64,000 nucleotides of DNA from Streptomyces sp. XM4193 (GTDB lineage Bacteria; Actinomycetota; Actinomycetes; Streptomycetales; Streptomycetaceae): positions 1,178,001 through 1,242,000 of the forward strand of contig NZ_JALLGK010000001.1 of the NCBI RefSeq assembly GCF_023072595.1. Reading direction: 5' to 3'. Below the pieces are notes generated by a model that was not told the origin of the DNA, ran no database searches, and was given only the letters and a program-made list of their open reading frames with translations. The position numbers and the translations under genes are program-made. Positions 7,567 through 18,441 of the stretch are shown piece by piece. How positions within the stretch are numbered: position 1 is the first letter of the stretch; every line of letters begins with the position of its first letter.

Positions 7567-8409
7567 TCAACCGGCGTCGGTGGCGAGGACGTTGAGCAGG
7601 TGCTCGACCTCGCGGGCGACGGCGGCGCGGGCAGGGCCGAGATAGGTGCGGGGGTCGGCCGTCTCCGGCCGTTCGGCCAGCTGCTCGCGCACGGCGGCGG
7701 TGAACGCCTTGTTGAGGTGCGTGGCGACGTTCACCTTGGTCATACCGGCGGCCACCGCCCGGCGCAGATCGTCGTCGCCCACTCCGGAGGAGCCGTGCAG
7801 CACCAGCGGCACCGGTACCGAGGTGCGCAACTCGCCGATCAGCGCGAAGTCCAGCACGGCGTCCCTGGTGAGCATCGCGTGCGAACTGCCGACGGCGACT
7901 GCGAGCGCGTCCACGCCGGTGGCCGCGACGAACTCGCGGGCCTCGGCCGGGTCGGTGCGAACGCCGGGAGCGTGGGCGCCGTCCTTGCCGCCGACCTCGC
8001 CGAGCTCGGCCTCCACCCAGACGCCGTGCCGGTGGCAGTGCTCCGTGACGGCCGCGGTGGCGGCCAGGTTCTCGTCGTACGGCAGCTTCGAGGCGTCGAA
8101 CATCACGCTGGAGAAGCCGAGTTGAACCGCCTCGTGGGCGAGCGCGGCCGACTCGGCGTGGTCGAGGTGCACCGCGACCGGCACGCGGGCGGCGCGGGCG
8201 ACAGCCAGCGTCGCGTGTGCCAGGGGAGCGAGGGCGCCGTGGTACTTCGCGGTGTTCTCGCTGATCTGGAGAACGACGGCACGCCGCGCCGCCTCGGCGC
8301 CGGTGACGATCGCCTCCGCGTGCTCCAACTGGACGACGTTGAACGCGCCGACTCCGCGGCCGGCGAGCGCTGCCGGACGGACGATCTCGTCGGTGGGTGC
8401 GAGCGGCAT
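7567..8409 (-). CDS. Class II ketose-bisphosphate aldolase (tagatose-bisphosphate type)
   Basis: A 280-residue zinc-dependent aldolase of the FbaA/GatY/KbaY family, cleaving a ketohexose bisphosphate into glycerone phosphate and glyceraldehyde 3-phosphate. Visible motifs: GAFNVVQLEHAEAIV at the N-terminus, zinc-binding VHLDHAE (about residues 80-86), SVMFDASKL, EAELGEVGG, and LVLHGSSGVGDDDLRRAV with a second zinc His. Its place after the kinase and SIS genes suggests tagatose 1,6-bisphosphate as substrate in galactosamine breakdown. Last gene of the leftward cluster, 9 bp after the kinase stop. Fructose bisphosphate cannot be excluded. Confidence 0.88.
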   Translation of the reverse strand: MPLAPTDEIVRPAALAGRGVGAFNVVQLEHAEAIVTGAEAARRAVVLQISENTAKYHGALAPLAHATLAVARAARVPVAVHLDHAESAALAHEAVQLGFSSVMFDASKLPYDENLAATAAVTEHCHRHGVWVEAELGEVGGKDGAHAPGVRTDPAEAREFVAATGVDALAVAVGSSHAMLTRDAVLDFALIGELRTSVPVPLVLHGSSGVGDDDLRRAVAAGMTKVNVATHLNKAFTAAVREQLAERPETADPRTYLGPARAAVAREVEHLLNVLATDAG

Positions 8410-8418
8410 GGTGCGTAC

Positions 8419-9711
8419 TCAACTTCCTTCTGAGGCAGGGGCGTTCGGCACGTCGGAACGAGCGGTGCGCGGCGGTCCGGCAGCCGCCGACGGCGCGGTG
8501 GTGGCTGGTGGGGCGCCTAGGTGGCCGGGGCGTACACCGCGTACAGGGCGTACAGGGTGCACGGGGGCGGGGCGTACGGTGACGCGTGCGCGCAGTTCCT
8601 CGTGGGCCCGGGCGTCGAACTCGCCCGCCACCGGGCGCAGTACGGCCGCCGCCGAGACGGCGACCGCCTCGCGCAACACCTCGGGCCAGCCCTCCGGGCA
8701 CGCCGTACGGCCGTCCGCGATCCCCGCGGCGAGGGCCGCGACGCAGGCGTCGCCCGCACCGGTCGGATTGCCGGCGAGTCTCGTGGGCGGCACGGCGTAC
8801 CAGGCGCCGTGCGGTGTGTCGGCGTACAGCCCGTCCGGTCCGGCGGAGGCGACCACGGCGCGGGCGCCGAGCGCGCGCAGCCGCGCGACCGCCTCCGGCA
8901 GGGTCCGTCCGCCGACGTCGTGCGGACCGTCGCCGGGACGGTCCGGGACTTCGCCGGGCCTGCCGTCCGAGCTGCTCGTGGGGCCGGCGCCGGTGGTGTG
9001 GCCGGTGCCGGTGCCGGTTTCGGTGCCGGTGCCGGGGGAGGGCGGGGCGGAACGGGACGCGGTGGAGCCGTCCTGAGCGGGGGTGGGCGCCAACTCGGGG
9101 CAGTCGTCGAGGAGTTCGGCGAGTCCGGCGAGTTCGGCGGCGTTCGGTTTGACCAGGTCGGGGCGGGCCGACAGAGCGGCGCGGAGTGCGGGCCCGCTGG
9201 TGTCCACGACGGCCGCGGCGCCCCGGCCGTCGTCGCCGTACCGGTGCGCGAGTCGTGTGAGCAGGGCGTACGCGTCCCGCGGCACTCCCGGCGGGAGGCT
9301 GCCCGAGAGCACGGCGACGCGGCAGTCCGCGACCAGCGAGCGGAAGCGGACGGTGAAGGCGTCCCATTCGGCGGGCGAGACGGTCGGACCGGACTGGTTG
9401 AAGATTGTGGCGTCGCCGTCCTCGGCGGAGACGATCGCGACGGTGCGGCGCGACTCGCCCCCGATGTCCAGGAGTTGCTCAGCGAGCCCCGCCGACTCCA
9501 GCTCCGCGCGGATGAGTTGACCCGTACTGCCGCCGGCCAGGCCGGTCACGGTGGAGGGCCGGCCGAGGGCGTGCAGCACCCGGGAGACGTTGAGGCCCTT
9601 TCCGCCGGCGCGCTCGTGGCTCCGCCCGACGCGGTGCGAGGCGCCCGGCACGAGCGCGGCCACCTCACAGGTGACGTCGAGCGCGGCGTTCAGTGTCACG
9701 GTGAGAATCAC
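8419..9711 (-). CDS. PfkB/1-phosphofructokinase-type sugar-phosphate kinase with low-complexity insert
   Basis: A 430-residue kinase related to FruK/LacC/PfkB. The GTG at 9711 has GAGGAGAG upstream. The N-terminus ILTVTLNAALDVTCEV and the GGKGLNVSRVLHALG motif are classic for 1-phosphofructokinase/tagatose-6-phosphate kinase; the ATP-site motif near the C-terminus reads GAGDACVAALAAG (Asp is the catalytic base). It is over 100 residues longer than usual: a Gly/Thr/Ser/Pro-rich insert (PGTGTETGTGTGH) lies before the last third, and a Pro/Ala-rich tail follows the domain. The context suggests phosphorylation of tagatose 6-phosphate; fructose 1-phosphate is the alternative. Confidence 0.85.
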   Translation of the reverse strand: MILTVTLNAALDVTCEVAALVPGASHRVGRSHERAGGKGLNVSRVLHALGRPSTVTGLAGGSTGQLIRAELESAGLAEQLLDIGGESRRTVAIVSAEDGDATIFNQSGPTVSPAEWDAFTVRFRSLVADCRVAVLSGSLPPGVPRDAYALLTRLAHRYGDDGRGAAAVVDTSGPALRAALSARPDLVKPNAAELAGLAELLDDCPELAPTPAQDGSTASRSAPPSPGTGTETGTGTGHTTGAGPTSSSDGRPGEVPDRPGDGPHDVGGRTLPEAVARLRALGARAVVASAGPDGLYADTPHGAWYAVPPTRLAGNPTGAGDACVAALAAGIADGRTACPEGWPEVLREAVAVSAAAVLRPVAGEFDARAHEELRARVTVRPAPVHPVRPVRGVRPGHLGAPPATTAPSAAAGPPRTARSDVPNAPASEGS

Positions 9712-9802
9712 GACGGCCAACTCTCCTCGTCCGTGCAGGAGTTGGCCGTCCGGGAAGGCGTGGCGGACGGTGTTCGGGGCGCGGCCATCTCTTCCGCCGC
9801 CG

Positions 9803-10783
9803 TCAGCTGTCCCGGGCGTCGAGGACGACGGACCGGGTGAGGTTGCGCGGCCGGTCCGGGTTGTGGCCCGCGGCCTCGGCGAGCAGCACGGCGAGCCGCT
9901 GCGCGCGCACCAGATCGGCGAGCGGGTCGAGTGCGCCGCCGGCCGAGGCCGCCTCCAGGTGGCCGCCGACGCCGCGCACCTCGTCCGCGAGACCGGCCGG
10001 CACCTCGCCGAGCACCCACGCCACCCGGCCTGGACCGGTGATGCTGATCGGACCGTGCCGGTACTCCATCGCCGGGTACGCCTCGGTCCACGCCTGTGCG
10101 GCCTCGCGCATCTTGAGGCCGGCCTCAAGCGCCAGACCACAGGTCCAGCCGGTGCCGAGAAAGGTGAACTGCTCGGCGGAGCTGAGCTGTTCGGTCAGCG
10201 GCGCGGTCAGGGCGCGTTCGGCGTCCGCCGCGGCCCGCTCGATTGCGGCGACGCCGGCGGGCAGCGCGTTCTCGGCCTCCAGATGGGCCCGGAAGAGTGC
10301 GAGCGCGGTGGTGGCGAAACGAGTCTGGACAACCGACTCCTCGTCCGCGAAGTCCAGCACGGCGACCGCGTCGGCCAGGCCCGCGATCGGGGTGTCGGGG
10401 TCGCCGGTCACCGCGCCGGTGGCCGTGCCGGTGCCCCGTACGCGCGCCAGCAGTTCGAGCACCTCGGTCGTGGTGCCGGAGCGGGAGAGCGCCAGGATCC
10501 GGTCGTAGGCGCGGCCGTGCGGGAACTCGGAGGCGGCGAAGGCGTCGGTCTCGCCGTGGCCGCCCCCCTCGCGCAGCGCCGCGTACGACTGGGCGACGAA
10601 CCAGGACGTACCGCAGCCGACCACGGCGACCCGCTCGCCCCTGCGGGGCAGGGCCGCTGTGTGCCGCTCCAGGGTGCGCGCGGCCTCGCGCCAGGTGTCC
10701 GGCTGGCTGGCGATCTCCACTGCGGTGCGTGAGCTGCCGGGCTCAGCCGGGGCGGCGGCGGAGGTGCCGTTGGCTGCGGACAT
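9803..10783 (-). CDS. SIS-domain sugar isomerase/deaminase, AgaS-like
   Basis: A 326-residue protein with two SIS (sugar isomerase) domains. First domain about residues 45-165 (VAVVGCGTSWFVAQSYAALRE, LALSRSGTTTEVLEL), second about 190-320 (FTFLGTGWTCGLALEAGLKMREA, YRHGPISI). This is the AgaS/GlmS-C type fold used to convert galactosamine 6-phosphate to tagatose 6-phosphate plus ammonia. The ATG at 10783 has AAGGAG upstream. First gene of the leftward cluster; kinase and aldolase follow, forming an apparent amino-sugar to triose pathway. The alternative is a glucosamine-6-phosphate enzyme. Confidence 0.85.
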   Translation of the reverse strand: MSAANGTSAAAPAEPGSSRTAVEIASQPDTWREAARTLERHTAALPRRGERVAVVGCGTSWFVAQSYAALREGGGHGETDAFAASEFPHGRAYDRILALSRSGTTTEVLELLARVRGTGTATGAVTGDPDTPIAGLADAVAVLDFADEESVVQTRFATTALALFRAHLEAENALPAGVAAIERAAADAERALTAPLTEQLSSAEQFTFLGTGWTCGLALEAGLKMREAAQAWTEAYPAMEYRHGPISITGPGRVAWVLGEVPAGLADEVRGVGGHLEAASAGGALDPLADLVRAQRLAVLLAEAAGHNPDRPRNLTRSVVLDARDS

Positions 10784-11116
10784 GTGGGGCTCCTTGGGGC
10801 GGCGGCGGATGCGTGGCGGCGGTGCGGTCGGTGCGGGCGCGCTGGGTGCTGCGGGTGGGGCGGCGGCGATGAGTGGGTCACGGGTCGTGTGCTGTGGTGC
10901 GTGAAGCTGCTCGATTCCAGGTCTCAGCAATCATAAATGAACGCACTTCCGGTGGTCCGAGTATCCACCAGGCCGCATCGCCGGTCCAGCCGTCGCGAAG
11001 GAGGACCGCCGTCTGCCGGGGGCGGTGGTCACACAGAGGTACCGGCCTACGATCGAGACCTGCCCCCGCGCGCCCGCCGCACCGCGAGCCGCGCACAGCC
11101 GTGAGGAGTCCGAGGC
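10784..11116. promoter_or_regulatory. Divergent promoter region of the amino-sugar locus
   Basis: A 333-bp gap between the leftward SIS-kinase-aldolase cluster and the rightward DeoR gene, the usual place for a DeoR-type operator. It contains one A/T-rich island at 10926-10940 with the imperfect palindrome TCATAAATGA and, on the minus strand, a good -10-like TATGAT (10930-10935). No convincing -35 was found. The rest is ordinary high-GC sequence. Confidence 0.45.
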
Positions 11117-11923
11117 ATGTCCAAGCACGAGAGGTGGAGTGCGCTTCTGGAACTCCTGGCCACCGAGGGCCGGTTGGAGGTGGAGGAGGCCGCCCTCGCG
11201 CTGGAGGTCTCCAGCGCGACCATCCGCCGGGACCTGGACGAACTCGCCGGCCAGCAGATGCTCGTGCGCACCAGGGGCGGCGCCATCGCGCACGGTGTCT
11301 CCTACGAGCTTCCGCTGCGCTACAAATCCGCTCGCCACGCTTCGGAGAAGCAGCGCATCGCCGCCGCCGCGGCCGAGTTGATCAGCAACGGAGAGGTCGT
11401 CGGGCTCAACGGCGGCACCACCACCACCGAGGTCGCCCGCACACTGGCCCTGCGCACCAGCGGCAGCCAGGACAACGCGGCCGGAGGACCCTCGGCGGGC
11501 TCTCCCGCCCTCACGGTGGTCACCAACGCGCTCAACATCGCGGGCGAACTCGCCGTCCGCCCGCAGATCAAGATCGTGACCACCGGTGGTGTCGCCCGGC
11601 CGCAGACCTTCGAGCTGGTCGGCCCGCTCACCCTGGGTGTGCTGAACGAAGTGGCCCTGGACGCGGTGGTGTTGGGAGTCGACGGGATCGACCCGCGACT
11701 GGGGGTGATGGCCCACCACGAGGACGAGGCGAGCATCAGCCGGCTCTTCGCCGAGCGCGCCCACCGCGTGATCGTGGTGACCGACTCCTCCAAGATGGGC
11801 CGCCGCGCCTTCGCCCGGATCTGCGACCTCGACCGGGTCGACGTGCTGGTGACCGACAAGGGCATCAGCGACGAGGACCGGGCGAGGATGACGGAGGCGG
11901 GAGTCCGCGTGCTCGCGGTCTGA
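11117..11923 (+). CDS. DeoR/GlpR-family sugar-phosphate-sensing repressor (AgaR-like)
   Basis: A 268-residue regulator. N-terminal DeoR winged helix at residues 5-60 with the signature RLEVEEAALALEVSSATIRR and the RTRGGAI wing; C-terminal DeoR sensor domain (about 75-250) with GLNGGTTTTEVART, VVTNALNIAGEL, VLGVDGID and VTDSSKMGRRAF. The family represses sugar catabolic genes and is relieved by a phosphorylated intermediate. It is divergent from the SIS-kinase-aldolase cluster and convergent with the GH109 gene, so it is the likely local repressor. A Gly/Ser-rich loop (SGSQDNAAGGPSAGSP) interrupts the sensor domain. Confidence 0.92.
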   Translation: MSKHERWSALLELLATEGRLEVEEAALALEVSSATIRRDLDELAGQQMLVRTRGGAIAHGVSYELPLRYKSARHASEKQRIAAAAAELISNGEVVGLNGGTTTTEVARTLALRTSGSQDNAAGGPSAGSPALTVVTNALNIAGELAVRPQIKIVTTGGVARPQTFELVGPLTLGVLNEVALDAVVLGVDGIDPRLGVMAHHEDEASISRLFAERAHRVIVVTDSSKMGRRAFARICDLDRVDVLVTDKGISDEDRARMTEAGVRVLAV

Positions 11924-11990
11924 CCCGTCGCCCCCGTACCCCCGCCCCCCGTCCGTGCGCCCGCCCCCGTCGTGCCCGACGCCCCGGACT

Positions 11991-12044
11991 GCGTACGCAC
12001 CCCGGGCCGCGTACGCATCCTGCGCCGCGTACGCACCCCGGGGC
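11991..12044. repeat. 18-bp tandem repeat, 3 copies, each starting with palindrome GCGTACGC
   Basis: Units begin at 11991, 12009 and 12027, each GCGTACGC followed by a C-rich half (ACCCCGGGCC, ATCCTGCGCC, ACCCCGGGGC). It lies between the convergent DeoR and GH109 genes. It may be plain slippage; evenly spaced 8-bp palindromes could also be protein-binding sites. Confidence 0.85.
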
Positions 12045-12078
12045 CTGCACGCGTCCGTATGCGCGCCGTCGGGGACGG

Positions 12079-13539
12079 CTAGCGGCGGACCGCCGGCATG
12101 TCGGACGGCTTGGAGTCCAGTCCCGGGCGCTTGTTGACCCATGCGCCGCGGGTGAAGTCCGGTACCGCGACCGGGCGTCCGTCCGCCTTGAGCGAGGCGA
12201 CGCTGAGCGGAACCGGCGCGCACCACGCGGCCGAGTCGTAGACGTCGATGTCCGGTACGAGCCCCGCGCGCATCTGCTGGATCGTGCGCCACTGGAGGAT
12301 GTAGTCCATCCCGCCGTGGCCGCCGGCCTCGGCCTCCTCCTCCAGCTTCACCCACAGCCAGTGGTCGAACTCCTTCTGGAGCTTGTCGAAGTCGCGCCAG
12401 GCGTGGTCGGTGTGGTCCGGCTCCAGGTAGACCCGGCCGCCGGACTCGCCCTGACCCGCGTAGTCCTCGAAGATGCCGCGGCTGCCGGCGATGCTGTTGA
12501 TCCGGCTGTAGGGGCGCGGCGAGCTGACGTCGTGCTCGGCGCGGATGATGCGGCCCTTCTCGGTCTCGATCAGACAGGTGACCAGGTCGCCGTTGATGTA
12601 CTCCTCCTTCCAGGAGGGGTGCGACTTGGGCACGTGGCGAGCCCGGTAGTCGGCGAGGCCCCTGGCGGGAGTGGCGGTCGCCCGGAGGGTGCGCAGTCGG
12701 TCGCCGCGGTTGATGTCCATGGCTGCCGCGATCGGGGCGAGGCCGTGCATCGGGTAGAACGACGCGAGGCTGCGGGTGTGCCACAGCCGACGCCAGGAGT
12801 CGGTGTAGTAGTCGTCGTCGAAGAGCAGTTCGCGCAGGTCGTGGAGGTAGCCGCCGTGGCCGTTGGTGACGTCGCCGAAGAGGCCGTCGTGGGTCATCTT
12901 GAGCATCGACAGCTCGTTGCGGCCGTACGAGCAGTTCTCGGCGAGGAAGAGGTGCCTTCGGGTGCGCTCGCTGGTGTCGACCAGGTCCCACAGCTCCGAC
13001 AGCTCGGTGGCGACGGGGAGTTCGACGATCGCGTGCTTGCCGGCGAGCAGCGCGGCCCGGCCCTGCTCGTGGTGGAACTCCCACGGCGTGGCGATGTAGA
13101 CGAGGTCGATGTCCTCGCGGCGCAGCATCTCCCGGTAGGACTTCGCGGAGCCGCCGTACGTCGCCGGGCGGGGCTTGCCGTCGGAGACGAGGGAGTCGGC
13201 GCACTTCTCGGCGCGCTCCTTGCGGATGTCGCAGACGGCGGTGACCTGCGCGCCGGGGATGATCGACCAGCCCGCGGTCATCCCGGTGCCGCGCTGGCCG
13301 AGGCCGACGCAGGCGACGCGCACGGTCTCGTGCGGCTCGTACGGTACGCCGATCATCGACTTCTGGCCGGGGCGTCGACGCGGGTCGCTCTGACCGCGCG
13401 CGGCTCCCGCCGCACTCGTCGCGCCGGTCGCCGGTACGGCTGCGGCGGGGCCCGCGAGGCCGACTCCGGCCGCCAGGGCGCTCGTGGCCACCGCGCCGCC
13501 CAACACCAACCGTCGTGATATCGCGGGCTTTTCAGTCAT
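12079..13539 (-). CDS. Exported GH109 alpha-N-acetylgalactosaminidase (Gfo/Idh/MocA fold)
   Basis: A 486-residue protein. The ATG at 13539 begins a Tat signal (ISRRLVLGG, hydrophobic core, PAAA). Then a Gfo/Idh/MocA Rossmann domain with VACVGLGQRGTGM (NAD site), AVCDIRKERAE, IATPWEFHHEQG and GKHAIVELPVATE, followed by GH109 landmarks: ENCSYGRNELSML, GGYLHDLRELL and YPMHGLAPIAAAMDINRGDRL. GH109 enzymes keep NAD bound and remove terminal alpha-GalNAc by a redox-assisted hydrolysis. Tat export fits folding with the cofactor inside the cell. Its place next to the tagatose-pathway genes and DeoR regulator supports GalNAc use. Confidence 0.87.
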   Translation of the reverse strand: MTEKPAISRRLVLGGAVATSALAAGVGLAGPAAAVPATGATSAAGAARGQSDPRRRPGQKSMIGVPYEPHETVRVACVGLGQRGTGMTAGWSIIPGAQVTAVCDIRKERAEKCADSLVSDGKPRPATYGGSAKSYREMLRREDIDLVYIATPWEFHHEQGRAALLAGKHAIVELPVATELSELWDLVDTSERTRRHLFLAENCSYGRNELSMLKMTHDGLFGDVTNGHGGYLHDLRELLFDDDYYTDSWRRLWHTRSLASFYPMHGLAPIAAAMDINRGDRLRTLRATATPARGLADYRARHVPKSHPSWKEEYINGDLVTCLIETEKGRIIRAEHDVSSPRPYSRINSIAGSRGIFEDYAGQGESGGRVYLEPDHTDHAWRDFDKLQKEFDHWLWVKLEEEAEAGGHGGMDYILQWRTIQQMRAGLVPDIDVYDSAAWCAPVPLSVASLKADGRPVAVPDFTRGAWVNKRPGLDSKPSDMPAVRR

Positions 13540-13864
13540 GGGACGCGCTCCTGGGTCCGTCGTGAGCTGTACCGGCGTCAGCACTCTGTCGGCAAGCAGA
13601 ACCAGGTGTCAATAGATGCTCACAGGAGAGCTGTTTCGCGCAGAAAAAATCATCGAAGGCAGGGGCCGAGTGGCGCGGGCGCGGGGTGGTGGTGAGGGGG
13701 TTCGGAACGCGCGTACGGCCAGGCTCGTCCCGCGGGGGAGCCTGGCCGTACGTCGTCCGGATGTGAACGGCCCGCTGGGGGCCGGTGGTCGAACCGCTGT
13801 TTCGAGCGGGTCCTCGGGCAAGTGGTCGAGCCGACCGGTCAGCCGGCTGGATCGACCGGTGGGG

Positions 13865-16271
<2,407 letters not shown>

Positions 16272-16798
16272 GGACGATCACTCACTTCGGTTCTACGGCG
16301 GAAAGTGACACGGCAGGCCGACGCGCCGGCGGTCCGAGCGCACGCTCGGCGGGCCGGACGCGCACTGGGCGTGCCGGAGAGGGCGGACCCGTGGTCCGCC
16401 GCTGTCAGCCGTAGATCTGAAGGAAGGAACTCATGCGGCGACCCTAGCGCGTGTTTCGAAAGCGGATCCTGGTCATGCGGTGATCCTGATCGTTGTCGTG
16501 TGGAGGTCTGGCGAGCGAACAAGGGGCAGTGCCGGCGCCGCAGTTGCCGAAGGGGGAGAAGCCGGGGCGCCCACTCGTGTGGTCACGCCGGCGGCTGATC
16601 GACGACATACCTTCTCGGGGGCCTCGGGCATCCCCGGCGGGACATGCCTGAGGAGTACGGACCGTGGAGGTGCTCGTACGACCTGCTGGGAGAGGTACGC
16701 GCTGCGAGGCGACCGTCCTCGTCACCGCCATCAACGAGTGGCTGTGGCCGGCACTTTCGAGTTTCGGCAGATCCGGGCAGCTGCGCTTCCACACTCAT
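16272..16798. other. 527-bp gap between glycosyltransferase and ligand-binding protein genes
   Basis: Contains the promoter side of the leftward glycosyltransferase and the IS5 transposase relic described separately. The rest shows no gene that can be supported; open frames on both strands lack family features. Confidence 0.6.
16538..16700 (+). pseudogene. Relic of an IS5-family transposase
   Basis: Two fragments in different frames match the N-terminal part of IS5-type transposases common in Streptomyces. Bases 16538-16609 give PQLPKGEKPGRPLVW then SRRRLIDDI; bases 16638-16700 give RDMPEEYGPWRCSYDLLGEVR, in which EYGPW and YDL are family landmarks. The two are joined by a frameshift of several bases and nothing downstream continues the protein. 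This is a decayed, truncated insertion sequence. Its ends were not found. Confidence 0.65.
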
Positions 16799-17908
16799 TC
16801 AGCCGGTGTGGAGGATCCGAAAGCGCTCAGGTTCCGCCGGATCCCGATCAACGACTTGGATGGGTGCCCAAGCCCATTGCCAAACGCTGATGCCCGGCGT
16901 GCGGGAGAACCGGATCGGCCTGCGGGTGCCCTCGACCGCCACGCGCGGCCACGACTCGGCGATGGCCGCCCGGCCCGTGCCGTGGGAACGCAGCACCCCA
17001 GCGAGGGCGGCGACGGTGTCCCAGCCCTCGAAGGCGACGAAGGAGGGCACTTCGCCGAGCCGCTCGCGGAGTTCCTTCCCGACGCGTTCACCGAGCGGAC
17101 CGAGGCGCTCGGGCAGGTAGCGCAGGAACGGGATCCCGGCGCCGTCCTCACCCAGCGCCGCGACCCATTCGGCGAACTCCGGTTGTCCGGCCGGAGCGCC
17201 GACAAGGATCTCCGCGAGTCGCCGGTCGCCCCGGACGGCCCGGACGATCGGCACCGCCGGCTCCGGATGGCCGACCAGCAGTAGGAGCGCCGTCGCGCCA
17301 TTCTCGACGAGCGCGTCGCACAGAGCCTCGGGCGTGAGCGTCGCGTCGAGTTCGAGGACGGTGCCGCCGCGGGGAGCGAGGTGGTCCCGCAGGACGCGAG
17401 TCCCGGACGCCCAGTAGACGCTGGGCTGGGTCGCCACAGCGATCCGGCGCCGGCCCGCGCGGAGGAGGAAGTCCGCGTAGATCCGCCAGCCGTAGGACTG
17501 GGCCGGGGCCAGACGCGCAACCCACCGCGTCGGTTCCTCGGTGAGCGAGTCGAGCACCGCGGACGAGCAGAGAAACGGCACGCCGAGGGCGTCGGCTCGG
17601 GCGGCGGCGGCGCGGGCGACCACGCTGTGATACTCACCCACCACGGCGGCCACGCCCAGGTGGACCAGCTCCTCGACGGCCGCCGCAGCCCGCTCCGGAT
17701 CGGCCGCGGTGTCCCGGACCACCAACTCCAGGGGTCTGCCGGCGATTCCGCCGGTGTCGTTGACCTCGCGAACGGCCAGGTCGACTCCTGCGAGCAGGTG
17801 TCGGCCCGCCTCGACCCAGCCGGGCCGCGTCAGTGGGGCGAGGGCACCCAGGCGAATGGATGACCCGTCTGTGTGCTCCGCTCCGGACGACGATGGTGGC
17901 GTGTTCAT
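16799..17908 (-). CDS. Periplasmic-binding-fold (Peripla_BP_6) protein without signal peptide
   Basis: A 369-residue protein of the leucine-binding/AmiC family. It starts (ATG 17908, GGGAGA 9 bases upstream) with a short Ser-rich stretch, then IRLGALAPLTRPGWVEAGRHLLAGVDLAVREVNDTGGIAGRP is the family's first lobe (landmark: G-LAPLT...G-DLAV-E-N--GGI-GRP); later GEYHSVVARAAAARAD and AFEGWDTVAALAGVL follow. Normal ABC solute-binding proteins have a lipoprotein or Sec signal; none is seen, and the far-upstream extension is not one either. No permease genes are nearby. It may be a cytoplasmic ligand sensor like AmiC, or an exported protein with a misplaced start. Confidence 0.78.
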   Translation of the reverse strand: MNTPPSSSGAEHTDGSSIRLGALAPLTRPGWVEAGRHLLAGVDLAVREVNDTGGIAGRPLELVVRDTAADPERAAAAVEELVHLGVAAVVGEYHSVVARAAAARADALGVPFLCSSAVLDSLTEEPTRWVARLAPAQSYGWRIYADFLLRAGRRRIAVATQPSVYWASGTRVLRDHLAPRGGTVLELDATLTPEALCDALVENGATALLLLVGHPEPAVPIVRAVRGDRRLAEILVGAPAGQPEFAEWVAALGEDGAGIPFLRYLPERLGPLGERVGKELRERLGEVPSFVAFEGWDTVAALAGVLRSHGTGRAAIAESWPRVAVEGTRRPIRFSRTPGISVWQWAWAPIQVVDRDPAEPERFRILHTG

Positions 17909-18441
17909 CGGATGGCGTCTCCCTGGGGACGATGCGGTCGCGGTCCGCCCGGATCGCGCGCCGGCCGTTGACGGTGCGCGCTCACCACGTCCCGCCGAGG
18001 CAGGCGCGCCCGGCTGATCATGCCGGTCATTGGATCCAATGCCCGCGCCTGTGGGCAACAGAGATGTGGCTTGCTGAGCCGCCAAGCATCATCGTCATCG
18101 GCACCGGCGAGGGCCTGCACCCCAGGAGGTCGCTTCCGAAACTCGCTCCAGTGGGCGGCCGTTCGGCGCGTACTGGAGCGGTGCGGTGCCCGGGCGGCGT
18201 TCGGAGCGTTTCGTGCGCCGCAGCGGTGTCCGCCGTGTGCGGATTCTGCATGTCCGTCGCGTTGTTCCGGATGAATCGGTCATCACGTCTTGGTCGCGTC
18301 ATTGGTGTGTTCCTGTGGTGATCGGCGTCATGCCTGGCGCCGCCCGACACGCGCCCGTAGCTTCGATTCGGCAACTCGCGCGCGCTCGCCGCGAGTTGGG
18401 ATCTCGTGCGCCTCCGAGGAGGCCGGGGAAAGGGGTACGGC
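17909..18441. other. 533-bp divergent gap
   Basis: Lies between the leftward ligand-binding protein and the rightward DUF4185 gene and must hold both promoters. Composition is slightly less GC-rich around 18250-18310. No clear operator, RNA gene or coding frame could be supported. Confidence 0.5.

Noticed and set aside
10931-13204. A 757-codon minus-strand frame across the DeoR and GH109 genes
   Set aside because: It covers two well-supported genes in other frames and has Arg/Pro-rich composition; no domain was recognised.
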